Assembly: GCF_021043395.1 (NCBI RefSeq)
Contig: NZ_JAJNKE010000023.1
Location: 1-42,013, forward strand
DNA from: Clostridium guangxiense
Lineage (GTDB): Bacteria > Bacillota > Clostridia > Clostridiales > Clostridiaceae
Reading direction: 5' to 3'
Length of the DNA: 42,013 nucleotides
The notes beneath the pieces are model-generated. The model was not told the DNA's origin and ran no database searches. It was given only the letters and a program-made list of their open reading frames with translations. How positions within the stretch are numbered: position 1 is the first letter of the stretch; every line of letters begins with the position of its first letter. The translations under genes and the position numbers were made by a program. This document shows positions 17,680-26,349 of the stretch, in pieces.

Positions 17680-17768
17680 TGAATTAATTATGTTTTTAGC
17701 TAATGTACCACGCTCCATGCAAGGATTGTAAAGCATGAACGACTTTTGCTTGGAGCGAAATTAATTCA
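17680..17768 (+). other. Nested hairpin behind the aldolase-like gene
   Basis: TGAATTAATT (17680-17689) pairs perfectly with AATTAATTCA (17759-17768). Inside, CGCTCCATGCAA (17711-17722) pairs with TTGCTTGGAGCG (17746-17757) with one mismatch. A 21-nt bulge holds ATGTTTTTAGC, the start of a 13-codon frame that ends at 17731. The structure begins 6 bp after the stop codon. It may be a terminator, a structured 3' end or a small RNA. Confidence 0.5.
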
Positions 17769-17827
17769 TGTTTTATTCAGTCTTTGCTTCTTCATTTATA
17801 AATTAAATATAGAATGGAGCGAGACTT

Positions 17828-18100
17828 ATGAAATATGAAAAAGCACAAAATATACTACCAGAAAGTATAATTGAAATAATTCAAAAATACACCGATGGAT
17901 CATATATTTATATACCTAGAAAAAACGAGAACAAAAAATCCTGGGGAGAAAATACTGAAACTAAACGATATCTAAAGGAAAGAGATAACGAAATTTTTAA
18001 TAAATACCTTCTAGGAGTAGCTGTTGAAACTTTATCTGAACAGTATTTCTTAACAGAAAGCAGTATTAGAAGAATTATACGGAAAGAAAAGAGCGATTAA
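17828..18100 (+). CDS. CD3324-family small HTH protein
   Basis: 90 residues that fit the CD3324 family of small Firmicute proteins: MKYEKAQNILPESIIEIIQK, then GSYIYIPRK, KSWGENTETKRYLKERDNEI and a C-terminal Mor-like helix-turn-helix (ETLSEQYFLTESSIRRII). Probably binds DNA; its role is not established. The ATG follows GGAGCGAG. It is a single gene and converges on the mocA-like gene. Confidence 0.85.
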   Translation: MKYEKAQNILPESIIEIIQKYTDGSYIYIPRKNENKKSWGENTETKRYLKERDNEIFNKYLLGVAVETLSEQYFLTESSIRRIIRKEKSD

Positions 18101-18123
18101 AGCCACTTATAAGTTGAGGCAAG

Positions 18124-18141
18124 TTTTTCAGCGCTGAAAAA
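18124..18141. terminator. Perfect palindrome between convergent genes
   Basis: TTTTTCAGCGCTGAAAAA is an 18-bp perfect palindrome immediately before the stop of the mocA-like gene and 24 bp after the CD3324-family stop. It can form a hairpin with A/T-rich ends in either direction. Confidence 0.5.
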
Positions 18142-18705
18142 TTATACCTCTCTTTTAATTTTATTATAGTCCTTTGGAGTATCAGCATCCATCAATATTC
18201 CCTCATCTTTTACTGAAACAGTTGTGAAGTTATGTGAGTTTATAAAATCCCTCATTGATTCATAATTATCATTCTCCAATATATCATCTATTAAATCACT
18301 ATTTATAAGTACAGGGTGGCCTTTTTTTCCCTCATACATGGGTATGACAATATCAGCTTTGAATTTAAGTATTTTTTCATAGGTATCTTTTCTTATTAGT
18401 GGATAATCTCCTGGAGTTAAAAAGAACCGGTTTCCTTTAACTTTTTTAAGCCCCATCTTTATGGAACTAAACATCCCGTCCATATAATTTTTATTTAAAA
18501 CAACATTCACTTTTCTATATGGCCTCAAAAGTTCGTTAATTATATTATAATTATAGCCACCAACTACTATGATATTAGAGCAGCACTCATACATAGCTTC
18601 TATGCAATTTTCTATGATTGTCTTTTGCCTAAATTTCAACGTCATTTTATATTTTCCCATCCTGCTGGACAATCCGGCTGCCAACACAACTCCATCAATA
18701 CTCAC
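18142..18705 (-). CDS. MocA-like molybdenum cofactor nucleotidyltransferase
   Basis: About 187 residues. The nucleotide-binding start is VVLAAGLSSRMGKYKMTLKF, followed by TIIENCIEAM, MDGMFSSIKMG, the metal-site PGDYPLI and the late ILMDADTPKDYNKI. These are the marks of MobA/MocA NTP-transferases. MocA adds CMP to the molybdenum cofactor of xanthine-dehydrogenase-type enzymes, and such an enzyme is encoded 3 kb away. I start at the GTG at 18705, just after AGAGGTG; upstream codons are not conserved-looking. Divergent from the FUSC gene by about 90 bp. Confidence 0.82.
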   Translation of the reverse strand: MSIDGVVLAAGLSSRMGKYKMTLKFRQKTIIENCIEAMYECCSNIIVVGGYNYNIINELLRPYRKVNVVLNKNYMDGMFSSIKMGLKKVKGNRFFLTPGDYPLIRKDTYEKILKFKADIVIPMYEGKKGHPVLINSDLIDDILENDNYESMRDFINSHNFTTVSVKDEGILMDADTPKDYNKIKREV

Positions 18706-18798
18706 TTTAACACCTCTACTCTGTTCCCTTAATTCCACAATGTATATTTTCTCCAAGAAACACAAAAAATATAACTTATATTAACTTGAATTATTAGG

Positions 18799-19668
18799 AT
18801 GGTGATTATAGTGTGGTTAGGAAATAAAGCTTTACGGTCTGGCATTTCAGTATGTCTTTGTATGATTGTATCAAAATTACTAAAACTTAAATATCCTTTT
18901 TTCGTTGCTCTTCCTGCTGTTATGCCTATATCGTCAAATCTTGAGGACACTATAAAATCAAGCGGAAACAGAATGATAGGAAGCTCAATAGGAGCAGTAA
19001 TTGGAATTTTATTAGCTTTAATTAGGCCTACAAATGCGTTACTTACTGGAATTGGAGTTATAATAATTATTTATACCTGTAAATTTATTAATTGGGAAAA
19101 CTCAGCCGCAATAGCTTGTCTTATATTTATATCAATAATGGTAGGAATTAAAGGCGAAACAGTATGGCTCTACAGCCTTAATAGACTTCTTGATACCTTT
19201 ATTGGAATTGCCATTACGGCTACTGTTAATAACCTTGCACTTTCATTGACCACCTATTCTACAGTCATAAAAAATACAAGAATTTTATATAATGACCTTT
19301 TAAAAGCAGTTAAATCTAAAATTTTTTTTCATGTAGAAATTAAAACAGATTCACTATATAAGCAGATAAACAATGTTCAAGGTTTACTAACAATCTATAA
19401 AGATCAAATTCATTTTAAAAAAATATGGAGAACAAAATTACAAGAAATGACATCAATTTATGAAAATTTAAAACGTGCATATGATGAACTTAACATTATC
19501 AACTCAATTGGCAACACATGTTCACCAAATGCTAAAAATGCAGAAATGATAAATAAAATTTTTCCCTTAAAAAATCATTATAAGAAATGTGAAAATAGTG
19601 AAATTAGCATAATTTATAACTATCATCTTGAAAGACTTCTAAAATCTATAATGAATGTACCTCGATAA
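18799..19668 (+). CDS. Aromatic-acid exporter family (FUSC/DUF939) membrane protein
   Basis: 289 residues. Four hydrophobic segments in the first 155 residues (SGISVCLCMIVSKLLKLKYP, IGSSIGAVIGILLALIRP and others) are followed by a soluble helical region. This is the layout of aromatic acid exporter family 1 proteins. The start may be ATG 18799 or GTG 18811; the latter has GGATGGTG in front. Its TAA stop (19666-19668) lies inside the left terminal repeat of the palindromic element, so the element defines the C-terminus and the protein may have lost residues. Substrate unknown. Confidence 0.78.
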   Translation: MVIIVWLGNKALRSGISVCLCMIVSKLLKLKYPFFVALPAVMPISSNLEDTIKSSGNRMIGSSIGAVIGILLALIRPTNALLTGIGVIIIIYTCKFINWENSAAIACLIFISIMVGIKGETVWLYSLNRLLDTFIGIAITATVNNLALSLTTYSTVIKNTRILYNDLLKAVKSKIFFHVEIKTDSLYKQINNVQGLLTIYKDQIHFKKIWRTKLQEMTSIYENLKRAYDELNIINSIGNTCSPNAKNAEMINKIFPLKNHYKKCENSEISIIYNYHLERLLKSIMNVPR

Positions 19669-20297
19669 ACTGGAATTTGTGAAGTAACAATGCTTCGTCC
19701 CGTTAAAAAAATCCTATAAATCTAAGGCTCAAAAATTGTAAAATACTAAGAAATTTCAATAACTCGCATACGCTTAAACAGATTGAAATATCTAAGCATT
19801 TTACAATTTTTGAACCAAGATTTATTAGAATTTTTTTAAACCGTTCCTTCAGCATTGTTACTTCACCCCCACGGTAGTGCAAGGAAAAAATTCCTCCGTA
19901 CCTACGGAATTTTGACGTGAATCTTTATAATCCTTTATTTAAACAATTTAGCATTTATTTTATTGTAAAATATCATTTACAGTGTGTTTTTCGTAGAGAA
20001 TCGGATTATAGAAAGTACATAACATTTTGTTCATGAATCACATGGGCTTACGCCCAAACTCCAATATGTGTATCTTCCTTGCTTTTTCGGGCTAAGTGAA
20101 GTGATGTTGACTTGGGATGGTTTAAATAAAGCTTTATAAATCTTAGATGATAAATCGTAAAAGTCTTAGAGAATTTAATCTGCTTGAGCGTATGCGAGTT
20201 ATTAAATTCTCTTAGATTTTTAGGATTTATCATCTTAGATTTATTAGCTTTATTTAATATCCCAAATCAATATCACCTCGCTAAATTCTAGTTTATC
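19664..20297. repeat. Palindromic element, copy 2 (complete): terminal repeats and two giant hairpins
   Basis: 634 bp, no gene. The ends are 15-bp inverted repeats with one mismatch: GATAAACTGGAATTT at 19664-19678 and the complement of GATAAACTAGAATTT at 20283-20297. The left hairpin spans 19679-19866, with arms of about 80 bp and loop 19761-19781. The right hairpin spans about 20093-20284, with arms of about 85-90 bp and loop 20180-20200. The two loops are reverse complements of each other at 19 of 21 bases (AACTCGCATACGCT is shared). The roughly 225-bp centre contains ATGGGC-TTAC-GCCC. Both neighbouring genes end at its borders. No target-site duplication is visible. Confidence 0.85.
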
Positions 20298-20734
20298 TAT
20301 ATAATCTTATAGTCTTTTATATTGTATTTACATATTATCATTTTAACACAGCTTTTCCTTATAACAACATATAATTCCTTATTAAGCGTGAGACAGCGCT
20401 GAAACAGCTTATGGAAACCCTTGTTTTGAAGTTCTAGAGGACCAATTTCGTCTATAAATATTGGTTCCTCTGATGCAAGCAGTGAATTAATTATTTGTTC
20501 TGCAAACTTTAGTGCCGCCCTAGAGAAACTATAGGTTTCATAACTGTATTCCTCTTGCCAGCAATTTGGAAGCTTCCCCTTTAAAGACCATATTACAATT
20601 TTCTGTCCTATATAAAAATTTTCATTGTATATCTTCTTATTAAAAAATCCATCCCCTTTACCTAAATTTTTATAGATATTAACAAGCTTTGTTGATTTTC
20701 CTGAATTAACGCTTCCAGTAATTATATTAATCAT
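20297..20734 (-). CDS. THEP1-like nucleoside-triphosphatase
   Basis: 145 residues. A P-loop ITGSVNSGKSTKL (about 5-17) and a Walker B-like PIFIDEIGPLEL (about 91-102) match the THEP1/NTPase_1 group; an LYVVIRKS strand follows. The exact cellular role of this group is not settled. Its start overlaps the stop of the upstream membrane-protein gene by 4 bp, so the two are translated together. Its TAG stop begins at the last base of the palindromic element. Length is slightly short for the family but all motifs are present. Confidence 0.78.
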   Translation of the reverse strand: MINIITGSVNSGKSTKLVNIYKNLGKGDGFFNKKIYNENFYIGQKIVIWSLKGKLPNCWQEEYSYETYSFSRAALKFAEQIINSLLASEEPIFIDEIGPLELQNKGFHKLFQRCLTLNKELYVVIRKSCVKMIICKYNIKDYKII

Positions 20735-21399
20735 ATGAATTTATGCAGCACTATAGCAAATAAAAACATTGCAATGGATAAAGCAATTTTTATACTTATG
20801 CCTCCTTGCTTCTCCTTTACCCGTTTTTTTGAAAATCTTTCTCTTAATATTAAATATGCTTCAATAATGATAGTATTTGCGGCACTTTCAAGCAGCATGA
20901 ATTGTAAAAATGGATTTAACGCTCTGAGCTGCGATGTAGATATAACTGTTTTTGGCATAAACAAAAAAATATATGTTAGGAAAATTGCTCTCCATGCTAC
21001 ATTTACTCCAGCTATGCCTAAAACTCCTACCTTCTTATTCCTTTTTTCCATTACCTTGTACAAAATAAGCAGTGAGACAACCTCAAAAATTATAGAGGCA
21101 GATGGATTAACCACCTTAATAACGTTTGGTTCAATAAACAAATCAGTAAGCTTTATTGCTGCTGCGACAAAGCCTCCATAAAGCACGCACCACGCATCCC
21201 CTGTTTTTCTATAGATTTTATCCAAAAAATAAAAAGCAAGAGGAAACCATATACACCATCCTACGCTTAAATTCATTCGATGTAATAGGTATCCAAGTGT
21301 AGCTTCAACTATACCCCAAATAGATCCAAAGAATACAACAGTGCAGAAATTTTTCCATAGTTTCTCCTGCTGACGTAATTTTATTAACCAATTAATCAT
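20731..21399 (-). CDS. Polytopic membrane protein of unknown function
   Basis: 222 residues with six or seven hydrophobic segments, for example VVFFGSIWGIVEATLGYLL, AWCVLYGGFVAAAIKLTDLF, FEVVSLLILYKVM and LSIAMFLFAIVLHKF. A charged loop (RERFSKKRVKEKQGG) precedes the last helix. No family is recognised. GGGGGATTT precedes the ATG. It is followed, with a 4-bp overlap, by the THEP1-like NTPase. It diverges from the molybdenum hydroxylase genes by about 140 bp, so a transport or maturation role for that enzyme is possible but inferred only from position. Confidence 0.65.
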   Translation of the reverse strand: MINWLIKLRQQEKLWKNFCTVVFFGSIWGIVEATLGYLLHRMNLSVGWCIWFPLAFYFLDKIYRKTGDAWCVLYGGFVAAAIKLTDLFIEPNVIKVVNPSASIIFEVVSLLILYKVMEKRNKKVGVLGIAGVNVAWRAIFLTYIFLFMPKTVISTSQLRALNPFLQFMLLESAANTIIIEAYLILRERFSKKRVKEKQGGISIKIALSIAMFLFAIVLHKFI

Positions 21400-21539
21400 A
21401 TAAATCCCCCAAATTTAAATATTCCTTATATTTTATTTTTCTTATTTAATTTTTATGACATTCAAAGTAAACTGCATACTTATCATTGAATTGGGAAATA
21501 TATACTATAATAATATCTTTTCATAAGGAGGTAAATCAC

Positions 21540-23885
21540 TTGAGTAACACAGTAGGAATTGGAGTAAGCATACCAAGAAAAGAAGCTTTTGATAAAGTTA
21601 CAGGAGCGGCGAAATATACTGATGATCCACTACTTCCTGATACTTTACACGCAAAAATACTTACAAGTCGTTATGCACATGCAAAGATTGAATCAATAGA
21701 TGTATCGGCAGCAAGAAAAGCATCTGGTGTTCAAGCAATAATAACAGGGGATTCCTTTCCTACCATGTGTGGCTCAGTAATAAAAGACAGACCTCCTATA
21801 GCAAAGGATAAAGTTCGTTATTACGGTGAACCAGTAGCAATAGTAGTTGCAAACAGCGAGCAAGAAGCAATGAAGGCTCTAAAACTAATAAATATAAAAT
21901 ATAAACCTCTGCCTGTTGTCAATTCAATAAATGATGCATTAAGGCCAAATGCGGTCCTTGTACATGAAAATTTAATGCAGTATGAGCATACAGTACATGA
22001 TGTATATCCTGAGAAAAACACAAATATTTCCGATAGAATTCAAATAAGAAAAGGCGATATAAAAAAAGGATGGGCGGAAAGCGAAATTACTGTAGAAGGA
22101 AACTTTTCTCTCCCACAGTCTGACCATATCGCAATGGAAACTAGAAACTCCAAAGCTCAAATTATGACTGATGGAAGAGTAATAATTTATACCTCTTCCC
22201 AAGCACCATATTCTGTAAAAACTCTTTTAAGCAAATATTATAATATACCTGAAGGAAACATAGTCGTTAAAGTACCTTTTGTAGGTGGTGGATTTGGCGG
22301 AAAGGCGACTGTGAATTTAGAGCTTCTTGCATATATTGCCTCAAAAGCTGTTAATGGTAGATTAGTTAAAATATCAAACTCAAGGGAAGAAGATATTAAA
22401 ACTTCGCCTTGTAAAATAGGTCTCGAAGCAAACTTAAAAATAGGGGCAGAGAAAAATGGAATTATTAAAGTCCTTGAAGCTAAGTACATGGTTGACAGTG
22501 GTGCTTACGCTGATAGTACTCCCCGCATAGCTAAGGCCATAGCTGTAGATGGTTCAGGTCCATATAACATTGATAATATATGGTGTGATTCATTATGTGT
22601 TTACACCAATCATACTTATACAACTGCTTTTCGTGGATTTGGTCATACAGAATACACTTTTTGCATGGAAAGATTGATGGATAAATTAGCAGAAAAGCTT
22701 GGTATTGATCCGTTAGAACTAAGAGCTAAAAATGCTATAAAACCTGGTCAGCATACGCCAACACAAGTAAAAACAACCGTAAGCAATATAGGAGATTTAT
22801 CCTCTTGTCTAAAAAAATTAAAAAAGCTAGCAAAATGGGAGGAAGGTCAAATAATAAGAACAAAAAATGGCATGATAAAAGCCAAGGGAATAGGCTGTCT
22901 TTGGAAAACCTCAGATTCACCAACTGATGCTGTTTCTGGAATTTTTCTAACCTTTAATACAGATGGAAGCTTAAATCTCAACTCTGGAACTGTTGAAATT
23001 GGTCCTAGCACAAAGACCACTTTAGCTCAAATCCTTGCCGAAAGATTAAAAATGGATGTAGCAAGAATTCATGTATTTATGGGCGTAGACACCCAGGTTT
23101 CACCGGAGCATTGGAAAACTGTTGCAAGCATGTCGACATTTATGGCAGGAAGAGCTACCCTTAGAGCTGCGGAAGATCTTATCCGCCAACTAAAAAGTGT
23201 AGCTGCTACTGTTATGAAATCTCCTCCAGAAGATTTAGACATTAAAGAAGAAAAAGTATATTTAAGGCAAGATCCTGAAATATACGTTTCTTTTAAAGAT
23301 TTAGCCAGAGGACATAAACAAGCAAATGGTCTTGCAGTTGACGGACAAATACTTGGACGTGGAAGCTTTATAATGAGCCATATTACCGATATAGATGAAG
23401 AAACAGGAAAGGGTAAACCTGGCCCAGCTTGGACTGTAGGTGCTCAAGCTGTCGAAATAGAGTATGATCCAAAGAATTTTACATATAGACTCTTAAAAGC
23501 CATTACAGTCCTAGATGCAGGCAAAGTAATCAATCCTAAAACCGCAAGAGGGCTTATAATGGGAGGAGTAAATATGGGATTTGGGATAGCCACTAGAGAA
23601 GCCTTTGAATACGATGCTGATGCTAAACTTCAGACTACTACGCTTCGAACTTATAAACCAATAAGATTTGGTGAAAATCCTAAGTATGTAGTGAAATTTA
23701 TTGAAACACCACAAATTGATGCACCCTTTGGAGCTCGAGGACTTGCGGAGCATGGAATAATAGCAATCCCAGCTGCATTTTCAAATGCTATATCAAAGGC
23801 AGCCGAGTATGAATTTGATAGCCTTCCCATAACACCTGAAACAATTTGGAAAGCTAAAACTGGAGGAAATTATGATACCCTTTGA
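21540..23885 (+). CDS. Xanthine dehydrogenase-type molybdenum-binding subunit
   Basis: About 781 residues. It has the N-terminal a/b hammerhead (GIGVSIPRKEAFDKVTGAAK) and the molybdopterin domain: VGGGFGGKATVNLELLAYI, TTAFRGFGHTEYTFCMERL, and near the end PFGARGLAEHGIIAIPAAF, where the Glu is the probable active-site base. The family hydroxylates purines, aldehydes or other heterocycles. The TTG at 21540 follows AAGGAGG by 8 nt, so the earlier ATG is rejected. The next gene starts inside its last codons. Substrate cannot be read from sequence; purine use is typical in clostridia. Confidence 0.9.
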   Translation: MSNTVGIGVSIPRKEAFDKVTGAAKYTDDPLLPDTLHAKILTSRYAHAKIESIDVSAARKASGVQAIITGDSFPTMCGSVIKDRPPIAKDKVRYYGEPVAIVVANSEQEAMKALKLINIKYKPLPVVNSINDALRPNAVLVHENLMQYEHTVHDVYPEKNTNISDRIQIRKGDIKKGWAESEITVEGNFSLPQSDHIAMETRNSKAQIMTDGRVIIYTSSQAPYSVKTLLSKYYNIPEGNIVVKVPFVGGGFGGKATVNLELLAYIASKAVNGRLVKISNSREEDIKTSPCKIGLEANLKIGAEKNGIIKVLEAKYMVDSGAYADSTPRIAKAIAVDGSGPYNIDNIWCDSLCVYTNHTYTTAFRGFGHTEYTFCMERLMDKLAEKLGIDPLELRAKNAIKPGQHTPTQVKTTVSNIGDLSSCLKKLKKLAKWEEGQIIRTKNGMIKAKGIGCLWKTSDSPTDAVSGIFLTFNTDGSLNLNSGTVEIGPSTKTTLAQILAERLKMDVARIHVFMGVDTQVSPEHWKTVASMSTFMAGRATLRAAEDLIRQLKSVAATVMKSPPEDLDIKEEKVYLRQDPEIYVSFKDLARGHKQANGLAVDGQILGRGSFIMSHITDIDEETGKGKPGPAWTVGAQAVEIEYDPKNFTYRLLKAITVLDAGKVINPKTARGLIMGGVNMGFGIATREAFEYDADAKLQTTTLRTYKPIRFGENPKYVVKFIETPQIDAPFGARGLAEHGIIAIPAAFSNAISKAAEYEFDSLPITPETIWKAKTGGNYDTL

Positions 23886-24702
23886 TTTTGAATACTATAA
23901 ACCTGACACAATTGAAGAAGCCATCAAATTATATTTAGATTTAAGCATTAAAGGAAATAAGCCTTTATATTATGGCGGCGGAACTGAAATCATAAGTATG
24001 GCAAGAGCTTACAATGTATACACTGAAGCAGTTATTGATATAAAAGGCATTGCAGAATGTAATGTTCAAGAATTAAAAAACAACAAACTTATTATTGGAG
24101 CTGCTGTTACTCTTACACAAATTGCCGAAGCAAATTTATTTCCTTTACTTGCCTTAACAGTGCAAAGAATCGCAGACCACACTGTGCAGGATAAAATCAC
24201 GCTTGGAGGAAATATAGCAGGTACTATTATATACCGTGAGGCTGTATTACCACTTTTAGTATCTAACAGCGAGGTAGTTATAGCAACCCCAAACGGGATA
24301 AAGCAGGTTTTATTAAAAGATATATTTGATAAAAGAATAAAATTAAGCAGCGGTGAATTTATAGTAAGCATAGTAATAGACAATCATTTTTTATCTTTGC
24401 CATATTGTCATGTAAAAAGAACTAAAAGTGATAAAATAGACTACCCATTAATTACACTTGCAGCACTTAAAGATAATAACGGAATAAACATAGCCTTTAG
24501 TGGACTTTGCAACTATCCATTTAGATCTTCTTTAATTGAAGGTTATTTAAACGATCCTAATCCTCAAAATAAAATTAAGATCAACAACACCATAGATAAC
24601 ATACCAGGCTCAATACTAACTGACTTAACTGGATCAGCTAATTTTAGAAAATTTATGCTGCAAAGAATGCTTATAGAAGTTTTAAAGAAATTGGAGGGAT
24701 AG
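23872..24702 (+). CDS. Molybdenum hydroxylase FAD-binding subunit
   Basis: 276 residues of the CoxM/XdhB family. The FAD motifs are present in modified form: KPLYYGGGTEIISMARA near the start and TLGGNIAGTIIYREAVLPLL in the middle. The C-terminal domain is short. Its ATG at 23872 overlaps the previous gene by 14 bp in another frame, so translation is coupled. It passes electrons from the Fe-S subunit to NAD+ or another acceptor. Confidence 0.9.
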   Translation: MIPFDFEYYKPDTIEEAIKLYLDLSIKGNKPLYYGGGTEIISMARAYNVYTEAVIDIKGIAECNVQELKNNKLIIGAAVTLTQIAEANLFPLLALTVQRIADHTVQDKITLGGNIAGTIIYREAVLPLLVSNSEVVIATPNGIKQVLLKDIFDKRIKLSSGEFIVSIVIDNHFLSLPYCHVKRTKSDKIDYPLITLAALKDNNGINIAFSGLCNYPFRSSLIEGYLNDPNPQNKIKINNTIDNIPGSILTDLTGSANFRKFMLQRMLIEVLKKLEG

Positions 24703-24705
24703 CAT

Positions 24706-25173
24706 ATGTTAAAGATCTCTGGCAAAACCATAATCGTATTAAATGTAAATGGAGAAGATAGGGAAGTGGCTGCGAAACCATCGGATATCTTGCTTAATAC
24801 CCTTCGAAATGAGTTAGGACTTACAGGAGCTAAACCTAGCTGCGAAAATGGAGACTGTGGTTCATGCACCATTCTTGTAGATGGCTGGCCAATAAAATCC
24901 TGCTTAATGCTGACAGTTGAAGCAATAGGTAAAAAGATAGTAACTGTTGAGGGCTTAAAAAATGCACCAATACAAAAAGCTTTTGTAGAAAACTGGGGCT
25001 TTCAATGCGGCTATTGTACTTCTGGATTTTTGATGGTCTGTCACGCTCTAGCTACTATCCATCCTGATGCAAATGATTATGTAATACAGCAGTGGCTGCA
25101 ATCAAATATTTGTCGATGTACAGGTTATGAAGAAATAGAAAATGCAATTAAATCGATTCTAAAAAATAATTAA
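24706..25173 (+). CDS. Molybdenum hydroxylase [2Fe-2S] subunit
   Basis: 155 residues with two 2Fe-2S sites. The plant-ferredoxin-type site is CENGDCGSCTILVDGWPIKS plus a following Cys; the second site is CGYCTSGFLMVCHAL and CRCTGYEEI. It carries electrons from the molybdenum centre to FAD. It starts 4 bp after the FAD gene and is the third and last gene of the operon (order Mo, FAD, FeS). No strong terminator is visible before the convergent germination operon. Confidence 0.93.
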   Translation: MLKISGKTIIVLNVNGEDREVAAKPSDILLNTLRNELGLTGAKPSCENGDCGSCTILVDGWPIKSCLMLTVEAIGKKIVTVEGLKNAPIQKAFVENWGFQCGYCTSGFLMVCHALATIHPDANDYVIQQWLQSNICRCTGYEEIENAIKSILKNN

Positions 25174-25227
25174 TTTTTTAAATTAGCGTTTGAAAAATCG
25201 AGAAAAAATTATTTATCAGTATACTCT

Positions 25228-26337
25228 TTACTTTTTTCTCCTATATTTACGTATTTTTTTTACACCCAAAGCTAAAGCAATTAGCAATGGTATTCCGAAA
25301 TCAATTGGAATAGAAAAATACTTCCATACATGTTCTCTTAAATTTAAAAAATACACCCTATTATTAGCCATATAATATGTGGCAACTATCATTGCTAAAC
25401 CAAAAATAATAATCAATAGCTTTTTCTTTTTTATTCCAGTAGTTTGCACAAATGCCTCTAAGGAGCATGAACTCAAAACCCCTGCTTGAATCATTATGCT
25501 CCAATACCACAATGCAACCATAAATGATTCAAAACGATGAAGGTATTTAGTAATTTGAATAGATCTTACAAAATCCATGCTAGCAATACGCATTAATGCT
25601 ACTACTTTCGGTCCCATAACCATTAATTCTACAACAAAATAGAATACAAAGAAAAAGCCTCCGATAATCACCCCAGAAACAGCTGCTCCAAAAATACTTT
25701 TTCGATCATGCACCATTGGCAAAAGCATTGGCACAACTAGTGGAGATAAGCCTACAAATGTATCGACCTGCAGACTTGACTTAAATACATTCACAACTCC
25801 TGAATCAAAAAAAGGTTTAATCCTGCTGATATCTATTTCACTAAGAGAAGCTGCAAAAACCATCAAATAAAAAATTACAGCTGCTTTAAATGCAATAACT
25901 CCTACCCTTGCAATAACTTCAGGTCCCTTCCATATTAAATAGCATATTACAGAAACATGCATCGTAATAATCACCAAAAAAGGTGTTCCTGTGAGTAAAA
26001 AATCACTAAGATGATGTATGTACATAGATATTGAACTAGCAGCAGAAATAAAAAAATATACTACAAGCAGTACTCCCAAAACTTTCCCCAATACGTTTCC
26101 CAGCAGTTCCTCACTGTATTCTATTATTGTTTTGTTCGGAAATTTTTGTCCCATATAAATAATAAGAAGAACAAATGGCAGTACGGTAAGTACGCTTATA
26201 CTACCACTTATCCACATATCACGCCCTACCTCTCTCGCTAACATGCCACTGGCATAATTAATTGTTGAAGGCCACATAATGCAAATTAATATATCTCTGA
26301 ACTGCTTATTGTTAATGACTTTCTTTTCTTTTACCAT
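25228..26337 (-). CDS. Spore germinant receptor subunit B (GerAB type)
   Basis: 369 residues with ten predicted membrane helices, of the GerAB/amino-acid-permease family. Visible regions are NKQFRDILICIMWPSTINYA at the start and VVPMLLPMVHDRKSIFGAAV in the middle. The B subunit binds germinants such as amino acids in the spore inner membrane. It is the last gene of the A-C-B operon, 13 bp after the C-subunit gene. Confidence 0.9.
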   Translation of the reverse strand: MVKEKKVINNKQFRDILICIMWPSTINYASGMLAREVGRDMWISGSISVLTVLPFVLLIIYMGQKFPNKTIIEYSEELLGNVLGKVLGVLLVVYFFISAASSISMYIHHLSDFLLTGTPFLVIITMHVSVICYLIWKGPEVIARVGVIAFKAAVIFYLMVFAASLSEIDISRIKPFFDSGVVNVFKSSLQVDTFVGLSPLVVPMLLPMVHDRKSIFGAAVSGVIIGGFFFVFYFVVELMVMGPKVVALMRIASMDFVRSIQITKYLHRFESFMVALWYWSIMIQAGVLSSCSLEAFVQTTGIKKKKLLIIIFGLAMIVATYYMANNRVYFLNLREHVWKYFSIPIDFGIPLLIALALGVKKIRKYRRKK

Positions 26338-26349
26338 GTTATTTACCCC

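Noticed and set aside
20048-20233. A 61-codon frame inside the right giant hairpin
   Set aside because: It is set by the palindrome, has no ribosome site, no protein-like composition and is not preserved in copy 1.
19654-20307. A target-site duplication around the palindromic element
   Set aside because: The flanks (GTACCTC on the left, TATATAATC on the right) do not match, so transposition cannot be shown from this copy alone.
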